From: Candidatus Gastranaerophilales bacterium
GTDB taxonomy: Bacteria > Cyanobacteriota > Vampirovibrionia > Gastranaerophilales > Gastranaerophilaceae
Direction: 5' to 3'
NCBI GenBank assembly: GCA_944323095.1
Contig: CALURE010000116.1
Coordinates: forward strand, 1 to 5,327
Length of the DNA stretch: 5,327 bases
Part shown: in pieces, positions 1 to 4,294 of the stretch
Layout of the letters: the number at the start of each line of letters is the position of its first letter
Position numbering within the stretch: position 1 is the first letter of the stretch
The notes under the pieces: model-generated
The model's database searches: none
Seen by the model: the letters and a program-made list of their open reading frames with translations, nothing else
What the model was told of the DNA's origin: nothing
Program-made: the position numbers and the translations under genes

Positions 1-86
1 CCGAAGAAAAAGCGAAATTAAAAGAACAATATTTGATGATGCAAAAGGCCAAAAACAGAGTTCCTGATTTTGTAAAACAGCAATAG
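1..86 (+). CDS. 3' end of an unidentified protein gene (partial)
   Basis: An open frame enters from the left edge and stops at TAG (84-86), giving 27 residues: EEKAKLKEQYLMMQKAKNRV then PDFVKQQ. The stretch is rich in Lys, Glu and Gln and looks like a charged helical tail. The only support for it being coding is that the frame is open, its composition is protein-like, and an intergenic hairpin begins directly after the stop codon. The fragment is too short to name a family and I do not recognise it. It precedes the ATPase operon by 113 bases and is separated from it by a hairpin and a new promoter, so it is probably not part of that operon. Confidence 0.55.
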   Translation, partial: EEKAKLKEQYLMMQKAKNRVPDFVKQQ

Positions 87-115
87 AATATTTTATATTT
101 TTGTTATAAAATATT
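87..115. repeat. AT-only perfect hairpin just after the upstream stop codon
   Basis: Arm AATATTTTATA (87-97) is perfectly complementary to TATAAAATATT (105-115), with a 7-nt loop TTTTTGT. The hairpin starts at the base after the TAG stop of the left-edge gene, so it may act as a weak terminator or mRNA 3'-end stabiliser. All 11 pairs are A-T and no T-tract follows the right arm, so a classical intrinsic terminator is not supported. In DNA this AT-rich, chance palindromes are less improbable than usual. Confidence 0.35.
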
Positions 116-146
116 ACAAAAATTAAAAAATTAACTAAATTATTTA

Positions 147-175
147 TATACAAATCTCAAATATTATGATATAAT
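147..175 (+). promoter_or_regulatory. Promoter of the ATPase/TOPRIM operon (extended -10)
   Basis: A perfect TATAAT -10 box lies at 170-175, preceded by TG at 167-168, which makes the extended form TGATATAAT. TATACA (147-152) sits exactly 17 bp upstream and matches four of six bases of the sigma70 -35 consensus. Transcription would start near base 182. That leaves a leader of under 20 nt in which the Shine-Dalgarno AAGGAG (184-189) sits near the 5' end, 10 nt before the ATG at 200. This is the best promoter in the window. The start point is inferred, not observed. Confidence 0.6.
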
Positions 176-184
176 ATCATAATA
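162..184. promoter_or_regulatory. Perfect 23-bp palindrome over the -10 box: candidate operator
   Basis: Arm TATTATGATAT (162-172) is mirrored exactly by ATATCATAATA (174-184) around the single centre base A173. The dyad covers the whole extended -10 box and the expected start site, and touches the first base of the Shine-Dalgarno. A dimeric repressor bound here would block polymerase, and as RNA the fold would partly hide the ribosome site. The 75-aa HTH protein at 2114-2341 is the only DNA-binding protein seen nearby and is a plausible but unproven ligand. No second perfect copy was found in the window. Confidence 0.5.
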
Positions 185-199
185 AGGAGATTATGTTAA

Positions 200-1537
200 A
201 TGTTTAGATATATAAAATTAAAAAACTACAAATCGTTGGTTGATCTTGAAGTTGATTTTACCGAAAAAAAAGATACACCAAGAAAATTAGTACTGATATA
301 CGGTGAAAATGGTGCTGGAAAATCTAATTTAGCAACATCGTTTTTCACTTTATCAGAAATAATAAGAACAAAATCCAATAAAGAATTTTTAGATAAAATT
401 ACGGAAGATATGACAACAGAATTGAAAGAAAAAATTCCTTTAGAAAAATTTATTAATATTATAAAAGGAGATTTTAAAGAAACAGAAAGTATCATAAAAG
501 AATCTAAAACTATTGGCTCTAAAGATAATATGGTACTTGAATTCGGTTTCAGGATTAATGATAAAAATGGAGTATATAAGATTGAAACAGATAATGAAAA
601 AATTGTTTATGAAAAGCTTGATTTTGTGTACAACAAAAAATCTGCAACTTTTTTTGAAATAGATAATAACAATATCAAAATTAACGAAAATATAATAAAC
701 AAAAAAAGTTATTACAACGAACTCAAAGACCTATCTGAAAAATACTTTGGCAAGCATTCATTTATGTCAATATTAAACTATGAAATTTCTGATAAACGGA
801 AAGAATTCATAAATGAGAATATTAATGAAAACCTATTGGATGTGGTTGAATTTTTAGACAGCATATTTATACAGGTAAATGCAAACTCTTCTATCAGAGG
901 AAAAGTTGGTCTTTCTGACAATATACTTAAAATTCCTGAATTGAAAAAAGGAACAATAAATAAAAAAGAAGAACAGAAGTTAGCGACAACGGAAAAAATA
1001 TTAAATGAATTCTTTACCAGCATATATTCGGATATAAAAAAGGTTTATTATAAAAAAGAAAATCAGAAACAAAAAATAAAGTATAAACTTTATGTAAAAA
1101 AGTTAATTTATAATGACTTGATTGAAATAAGCTTTGATAATGAATCAACAGGAACTCAAAAATTGCTGCAACTATTTCCATTCTTAATCGGTTGTGTTTC
1201 AGGTTCAATCGCAATCGTTGATGAATTTGACTCTGGCATACATGATATTTTGGTTAAAAATATAATAGAAAATATATACACATCTATAAAAGGACAACTT
1301 ATCCTCACAACGCATAACACCTATCTTTTAGAAGCTGATTTGCCTAAAGATAGTGTCTATACATTTAAAATAGATTCTCTTGCAAATAAAAAATTAACAC
1401 CTATAACAGAACTAGATGGCAAACGTATACATCCTAATCTTAATATAAGAAGACGTTATCTTAACGGAGTCTATGGAGGTACACCAAATCCTATGAGTAT
1501 TGACTTTGATGAATTTACAGAAATTTCAAAGGAGTAA
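200..1537 (+). CDS. AAA/ABC-type ATPase, candidate anti-phage defence sensor subunit
   Basis: This 445-aa protein is a RecF/SMC-like ATPase of the AAA_15/AAA_21 kind. Residues 1-20 form the usual opening beta strands (FRYIKLKNYKSL). Walker A is GENGAGKSN (35-43), and a long Lys/Glu/Asn-rich middle follows. An ABC-signature-like STGTQK lies at 316-321, Walker B IAIVDE at 337-342 with D341 and E342, and a switch histidine in TTHN at 370-373 (H372). The tail RRRYLNGVYGGTP (from 417) resembles, from memory, C-termini of AbiL-type ATPases. ATPases of this build partner small TOPRIM or RloB effectors in the AbiL and PARIS systems, and a TOPRIM-like gene follows one base after the stop. The start is ATG at 200, with AAGGAG 10 nt upstream; an ATG at 193 stops after four codons. 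ATPase activity is secure from the motifs; the defence role is inferred. Confidence 0.85.
   Translation: MFRYIKLKNYKSLVDLEVDFTEKKDTPRKLVLIYGENGAGKSNLATSFFTLSEIIRTKSNKEFLDKITEDMTTELKEKIPLEKFINIIKGDFKETESIIKESKTIGSKDNMVLEFGFRINDKNGVYKIETDNEKIVYEKLDFVYNKKSATFFEIDNNNIKINENIINKKSYYNELKDLSEKYFGKHSFMSILNYEISDKRKEFINENINENLLDVVEFLDSIFIQVNANSSIRGKVGLSDNILKIPELKKGTINKKEEQKLATTEKILNEFFTSIYSDIKKVYYKKENQKQKIKYKLYVKKLIYNDLIEISFDNESTGTQKLLQLFPFLIGCVSGSIAIVDEFDSGIHDILVKNIIENIYTSIKGQLILTTHNTYLLEADLPKDSVYTFKIDSLANKKLTPITELDGKRIHPNLNIRRRYLNGVYGGTPNPMSIDFDEFTEISKE
1528..1534 (+). promoter_or_regulatory. Shine-Dalgarno that decides the start of the TOPRIM-like gene
   Basis: AAAGGAG lies within the last codons of the ATPase gene and ends 4 nt before the ATG at 1539. 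An in-frame ATG at 1500 would add 13 residues (MTLMNLQKFQRSN) encoded inside the ATPase tail, but it has no purine-rich site before it. The start at 1539, one base after the ATPase stop, is therefore preferred. This spacing implies coupled translation of the two proteins. Confidence 0.65.
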
Positions 1538-1538
1538 T

Positions 1539-2111
1539 ATGAAAGGTAATAATTCTTATTTAAAAGCAATTGTAATTGTCCATGGCAAGTCTGAAAAAAT
1601 AATCTGTGAATATATAAAATCGAATCTCAGGCTAAACATTCATATTGCTTCAGAAAAAAATGGGGCATCATCAATTCAAATAACAAGTCTTCTTAAATTT
1701 TTAAAAAGAGGTGAATACAAATCTTTAAATGATTTTTTACGAAAATTTGCTGACAAATTACCCTTATATATAAAAAATCTTCCTGAAGATTTTAAAATTT
1801 TCACTATAATGGATACTGATGACTGCACTGAAAATCAAAAAAATAGTTATATAGATAAAACGATGTTTAAACAACACTGGGCTTACAATTATATTCATCC
1901 TATTTACAATATCAACAATCTTGAAGATGTTATGTCAAAAATCGGAGTTGAAGTTAAGGCAAAAAAAGATTACTTTAAAATATTTCCTATTAATTCAAAC
2001 GGAGATATGAAGGACATTGATCAAATCAAAAAATTAAATGAGAATCTAATAAAAAATACAACAATAACAAATATGAGTGACTTCCTAGACTTCTGTATTA
2101 AGTCTTTATAA
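1539..2111 (+). CDS. Small TOPRIM-like protein, candidate defence effector nuclease
   Basis: This protein has 190 aa. The N-terminal strand-turn-helix LKAIVIVHGKSEKIICEYI (8-26) matches the first TOPRIM motif (hydrophobic strand, G-x-S/T-E), with E19 as the catalytic glutamate candidate. The strand FKIFTIMDTDD (85-95) supplies the second, D-x-D motif (D92, D94, D95). NNLEDVM (126-132) may supply a later acidic residue, E129. TOPRIM folds bind Mg2+ and cut or join nucleic acids; defence examples are OLD nucleases, AriB of PARIS and the RloB-like AbiLii. This protein is shorter than AriB and lacks a clear RloB EGEKTEP motif, so it may be a distinct branch. It sits one base behind the ATPase gene, so the two probably form a complex. 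I recall similar unnamed proteins in Firmicutes but cannot verify this. The fold is moderately sure; nuclease activity and target are inferred. Confidence 0.75.
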   Translation: MKGNNSYLKAIVIVHGKSEKIICEYIKSNLRLNIHIASEKNGASSIQITSLLKFLKRGEYKSLNDFLRKFADKLPLYIKNLPEDFKIFTIMDTDDCTENQKNSYIDKTMFKQHWAYNYIHPIYNINNLEDVMSKIGVEVKAKKDYFKIFPINSNGDMKDIDQIKKLNENLIKNTTITNMSDFLDFCIKSL

Positions 2112-2138
2112 TATCACTTCTCAATCCGGTTGATATTA
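2109..2138. terminator. Weak hairpin at the convergent gene ends
   Basis: TAATATCA (2109-2116) and TGATATTA (2131-2138) form a perfect 8-bp stem with a 14-nt loop. The left arm contains both stop codons: TAA of the TOPRIM-like gene and TGA of the HTH gene on the other strand. The position suits a shared bidirectional terminator. The stem is AT-rich, however, and neither side carries a T-tract, so termination is only a possibility. Confidence 0.25.
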
Positions 2139-2341
2139 ACAGAATATCCGAGGATTTTGCAAATCTGCTGAAATTCGGCAAGTTTTAAACCGTTTCGGCG
2201 AATTTTACATGAAAAAGTACTCTGTGGGATCTCTTTACCGCCGTGAACTTTTAAAGCATCCAATAATACCTTTTGAGTTACTCGTCCTTTTGCCATAACA
2301 AGTCTCATTATTTCGTCATTATTCCAGTCTGTTATATCCAT
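2114..2341 (-). CDS. Small Cro/CI-like helix-turn-helix protein
   Basis: A 75-aa protein read from the minus strand. Residues 20-70 fit an XRE/Cro-CI helix bundle: RVTQKVLLDALK is the first helix pair, and IPQSTFSCKIRRNGLKLAEF (38-57) spans the turn and recognition helix in the usual QSTFSxKLxR style. QQICKILGYSV closes the fold. There is no second domain, so it should be a DNA-binding protein acting alone or as a dimer. The start chosen is ATG at 2341. A TTG at 2377 would add 12 residues, but it lies in the predicted -35 box and has no Shine-Dalgarno. The gene ends 2 nt from the TOPRIM-like gene, facing it, and may regulate that operon through the palindrome at 162-184, or itself. It could equally belong to the neighbouring chromosome or to a prophage remnant. 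Confidence 0.7.
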   Translation of the reverse strand: MDITDWNNDEIMRLVMAKGRVTQKVLLDALKVHGGKEIPQSTFSCKIRRNGLKLAEFQQICKILGYSVNINRIEK

Positions 2342-2349
2342 ATAGCAAA

Positions 2350-2377
2350 AGTATAAGGTACTGACATAAGTATTCAA
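2350..2377 (-). promoter_or_regulatory. Promoter of the HTH gene, predicted leaderless
   Basis: On the minus strand, TTGAAT (2377-2372) and TATACT (2355-2350) are separated by 16 bp and match the sigma70 boxes at four and five of six positions. The -10 box ends only 8 bases before the ATG at 2341, so transcription would begin within about 0-3 nt of the start codon. No Shine-Dalgarno is present, which fits a leaderless mRNA. Confidence 0.5.
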
Positions 2378-2431
2378 ATATTGTAATATTTATTGCATAT
2401 TTCAATATTATATTTATATCAGCAATATTAT
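2376..2431. promoter_or_regulatory. AT-rich dyad and spaced direct repeats between divergent HTH and pilin genes
   Basis: The region between the two divergent genes holds a 16-bp dyad, AAATATT-GT-AATATTT (2376-2391), overlapping the edge of the HTH -35 box. It also holds a direct repeat CAATATTAT at 2403-2411 and 2423-2431, exactly 20 bp apart, about two helical turns. The second copy contains TATTAT (2426-2431), the best -10 candidate for the pilin gene, though no good -35 accompanies it. These could be binding sites for the HTH protein. The sequence is so AT-rich that chance is a serious alternative. Confidence 0.25.
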
Positions 2432-2448
2432 TACATAAAGTGAAAAAT

Positions 2449-3267
2449 ATGAAACATAATTTTACTCTCAATATAGATGCTACTCACGTAGATACTTACG
2501 ACAATATTCGGTGCACCGTATTCACTCTGACCGAGAGTGCTACACACGTAACCCACTTTGACAATATCCGTAAAGCTGCGTTTACATTAGCAGAAGTTTT
2601 AATCACATTAGGAATTATCGGGATTGTTGCGGCGATGACTATGCCGACACTAATTGCTAATTATAAGAATAAAGTTCTGGTTAATCAGGCTAAAAATTCT
2701 TATTCTTTATTATCTAATGCGTTAATGCTAAGCAAAAGCCGCAATGGATATGATTCTTACGGGGATTTATTTAACAGCGCACATACTAATGATGAAATTA
2801 TTGATATTTTGTCAAAAGATTTGAAGATGGTCAAAATTTGTAAAGAGAATCAAGGCGGATGCTGGAAATGGAAAACAAAATATAGTAAAAAAACTTATCG
2901 AAACGGGAAAACAGTTTATCAGGATCTGACTAAAAAAAGCTCTGCGGTTTTAAGTGACGGAAGCGTTGTTATGCTCAATACATTCAATCATAACGGTGAT
3001 TGTAACTGGGTTCATTCTTATAACAAAGTAGATGACAAAGGCAACCCTGTGAAAGATGGAAACGGAAATAATATAGTAATTAATAATCCAGAAACACGCT
3101 GCGGACACATAATTATTGATGTAAACGGAGCTAAAGGTCCTAACCAACTGGACGCAGATACATGGGATATAGGAGTTTATCCGCAGTATATAGGTACAAA
3201 AGGTGCTTTAAAATTCCTGAACAGCGATAAGCTTGAATATGAAAATTATCAGGAAGGTGAAGAATAA
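2449..3267 (+). CDS. Type IV prepilin/pseudopilin-like protein with a duplicated leader
   Basis: This 272-aa protein is inserted in the inner membrane by a type III (prepilin) signal. The signal KAAFTLAEVLITLGIIGIVAA places the predicted cleavage at A44|F45, with the essential Glu+5 at E49 and a hydrophobic helix to about residue 62, then MTMPTLIANY. Ala rather than Gly at -1 is, from memory, common in this lineage. The rest is a soluble head with four cysteines (KICKENQGGCW, GDCNW, TRCGH) and a DVNGAKGPNQLDADTWDIGV motif typical of minor pilins and type II secretion pseudopilins. ATG at 2449 is preferred over GTG at 2440; neither has a strong ribosome site. No in-frame ATG, GTG or TTG occurs between residue 1 and the membrane helix, so the 44-residue leader must be translated. 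No other pilus gene is present here, so it probably uses assembly machinery encoded elsewhere. Confidence 0.85.
   Translation: MKHNFTLNIDATHVDTYDNIRCTVFTLTESATHVTHFDNIRKAAFTLAEVLITLGIIGIVAAMTMPTLIANYKNKVLVNQAKNSYSLLSNALMLSKSRNGYDSYGDLFNSAHTNDEIIDILSKDLKMVKICKENQGGCWKWKTKYSKKTYRNGKTVYQDLTKKSSAVLSDGSVVMLNTFNHNGDCNWVHSYNKVDDKGNPVKDGNGNNIVINNPETRCGHIIIDVNGAKGPNQLDADTWDIGVYPQYIGTKGALKFLNSDKLEYENYQEGEE
2479..2598 (+). repeat. Two tandem 60-bp coding repeats in the prepilin leader
   Basis: Unit 1 (2479-2538) and unit 2 (2539-2598) each encode 20 residues of the pattern ATHV-xxx-DNIR-xxx-FTL-x-E-x. Twelve of 20 residues are identical, while codons differ at many third positions, so the duplication is not recent. 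The preceding residues MKHNFTLNID end in a third, shorter FTL. Only unit 2 leads into a hydrophobic helix; unit 1 has decayed to FTLTES. The arrangement suggests repeated insertion or duplication of the leader module after the FTL motif, always keeping the frame. Confidence 0.75.
2503..2539. repeat. Two adjacent palindromes inside coding repeat unit 1
   Basis: CGGTGCACCG (2509-2518) is a perfect 10-bp palindrome, extended by AATA (2503-2506) and TATT (2519-2522) across a TT bulge. Directly after it, CACTCT (2523-2528) and AGAGTG (2534-2539) form a 6-bp stem with a 5-nt loop. GC-rich palindromes stand out in this AT-rich DNA and are absent from unit 2. They resemble in style the palindromic elements that insert in frame into Rickettsia genes; no homology to those is claimed. 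Confidence 0.45.
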
Positions 3268-3277
3268 AACTTTTTTA

Positions 3278-3286
3278 TGCTAAAAT
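3278..3286 (+). promoter_or_regulatory. rsgA: Candidate extended -10 of rsgA, near-leaderless
   Basis: TGCTAAAAT combines a TGn extension (3278-3280) with TAAAAT (3281-3286), five of six bases of the -10 consensus. No convincing -35 box lies 16-18 bp upstream. Transcription would start near 3293, about 3 nt before the ATG at 3296. No Shine-Dalgarno exists in the 28-nt gap after the pilin stop, so a near-leaderless message is the simplest reading. Confidence 0.4.
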
Positions 3287-3295
3287 AATTCTGTA

Positions 3296-4294
3296 ATGGC
3301 AGAAGGACAAATTTATAAAATTCATTCCGATTTTTATTACATTGATGACGGACAAAAATATTACGAGTGTAAGATTCGAGAAGTTTTAAAAAAGCAGAAA
3401 GAAAAAATTCTCGTTGGAGATTTTGTCGAGTTTGAAAACGGCATAATTACAAAAATTATCCAGCGGAAAAATTTTATAAAACGCCCGAGTGTCGCGAATA
3501 TTGATCAAATTATTATTGTTTCAGCTCTCAAAGAGCCTGATTTAGACCTTCATCAATTAAACCGCTATATTTCGCTTGCAAAATATTATAATATTCCGGC
3601 TGTTCTTTGTTTTAATAAAGAAGATTTGAAATGGGATAAACATCTTAAAGAAAAAATAAAAAAAATTTATGGGCTTTTAGACTATAAAATAGTTTACACC
3701 TCCGCGACTGAACATAAAGGAATTAAAAATTTTGAGAAACTTCTGGAAGGCAAAACAAGCGTTTTATGCGGAAATTCCGGTGTCGGGAAATCAAGCCTTG
3801 TAAATGCAATTAATCCAAACCTTAATTTGAGAACAAAAGAAGTCAGCGAAAAAACTCAACGCGGCACACATACAACAAGACATTGCGAGATTATAAAAAT
3901 TAACGATACATCAAGAATTGTTGACACACCCGGGTTCAGCAACGTAAAATTTGATTTTATAATGCCTGCCGATGTAGATTTGCTTTTTGATGATATCGCC
4001 AAATTCAGAGATGAATGTAAATACTCGGACTGCCTTCATATAAATGAAGACGGCTGTAATGTCTTAAATAACATTGATAAAATTGATGCATCACGCTATG
4101 AAAGCTATCTCGCATTTATTGAAGAAGCAGCAGAATACAAAGAACGCATAAAATACGAAGGTAAAAAACAAGAAAATTCAAAAAAATTTGTTCATAACAA
4201 ACACATTGCAAAAATCAGCGAAAAGAAACGGCAAAGCGCCAGAAACACTTTAAAACAAAACATTTATAAAGGTATTGAATATGAAAATGAATGA
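3296..4294 (+). CDS. rsgA: Ribosome small subunit-dependent GTPase A (RsgA/YjeQ)
   Basis: This 332-aa circularly permuted GTPase checks late maturation of the 30S subunit in the cytoplasm and releases on GTP hydrolysis. An N-terminal OB fold (about 1-65, with VGDFVEF) is followed by the G domain in the permuted order: G4 NKED (107-110), G5-like TSA (135-137), G1 GNSGVGKSS (159-167), G2 region RGTHTTRH (189-196) and G3 DTPG (210-213). The C-terminal zinc knuckle has ligands C241, C246, H248 and C254 in the family spacing. The tail (290-332) is rich in Lys and Arg, as expected for an rRNA binder. Length and all motifs match complete RsgA proteins. Its last 14 bases overlap the prenyl synthase gene. 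Start ATG at 3296 begins 28 nt after the pilin stop and has no Shine-Dalgarno. Confidence 0.97.
   Translation: MAEGQIYKIHSDFYYIDDGQKYYECKIREVLKKQKEKILVGDFVEFENGIITKIIQRKNFIKRPSVANIDQIIIVSALKEPDLDLHQLNRYISLAKYYNIPAVLCFNKEDLKWDKHLKEKIKKIYGLLDYKIVYTSATEHKGIKNFEKLLEGKTSVLCGNSGVGKSSLVNAINPNLNLRTKEVSEKTQRGTHTTRHCEIIKINDTSRIVDTPGFSNVKFDFIMPADVDLLFDDIAKFRDECKYSDCLHINEDGCNVLNNIDKIDASRYESYLAFIEEAAEYKERIKYEGKKQENSKKFVHNKHIAKISEKKRQSARNTLKQNIYKGIEYENE
4268..4272 (+). promoter_or_regulatory. Ribosome binding site that decides the prenyl synthase start
   Basis: AAAGG lies inside the end of rsgA, 8 nt before the ATG at 4281. Alternative in-frame starts are TTG at 4275, only 2 nt away, and ATG at 4287, 14 nt away. 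The spacing favours 4281. The site implies that the downstream gene is translated from the rsgA message by coupling. Confidence 0.55.

Noticed and set aside
87..199. A CRISPR array, tRNA or antitoxin RNA repeat upstream of the operon
   Set aside because: The inverted repeats here are single and unrelated to one another; there are no repeat-spacer units and no cloverleaf. A type III toxin-antitoxin array would need tandem repeats before the first gene, and none are seen.
193..207. ATG at 193 upstream of the ATPase start
   Set aside because: Its frame stops after four codons and it sits only 3 nt from the Shine-Dalgarno; ATG 200 has the proper spacing and leads directly into the RecF-like opening strand.
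226..1214. Three minus-strand open frames opposite the ATPase gene
   Set aside because: They are antisense shadows in AT-rich DNA, hydrophobic or low-complexity, with no motifs or ribosome sites, and the plus-strand frame has full ATPase motifs.
1500..1538. Earlier ATG start for the TOPRIM-like gene, adding 13 residues
   Set aside because: It has no ribosome binding site and lies in the ATPase tail, while ATG 1539 has AAAGGAG 4 nt upstream and keeps the TOPRIM strand close to the N-terminus as usual.
200..2111. Gabija, OLD or retron identity for the two-gene system
   Set aside because: Gabija and OLD have ATPase and TOPRIM in one GajA/OLD chain, with a helicase in Gabija, and a retron needs a reverse transcriptase. 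Here the two domains are on separate genes and no helicase or reverse transcriptase is present.
2342..2377. TTG start adding 12 residues (MNTYVSTLYFCY) to the HTH protein
   Set aside because: The TTG coincides with the predicted -35 box, has no ribosome site, and the added residues do not belong to the HTH fold.
2440..2448. GTG start adding three residues to the prepilin
   Set aside because: No Shine-Dalgarno precedes it; ATG 2449 has at least AAAG 8 nt upstream. The difference does not affect the interpretation.
2950..3147. Minus-strand open frame opposite the prepilin gene
   Set aside because: No motif or ribosome site; the plus strand encodes the conserved prepilin C-terminal motif over the same bases.
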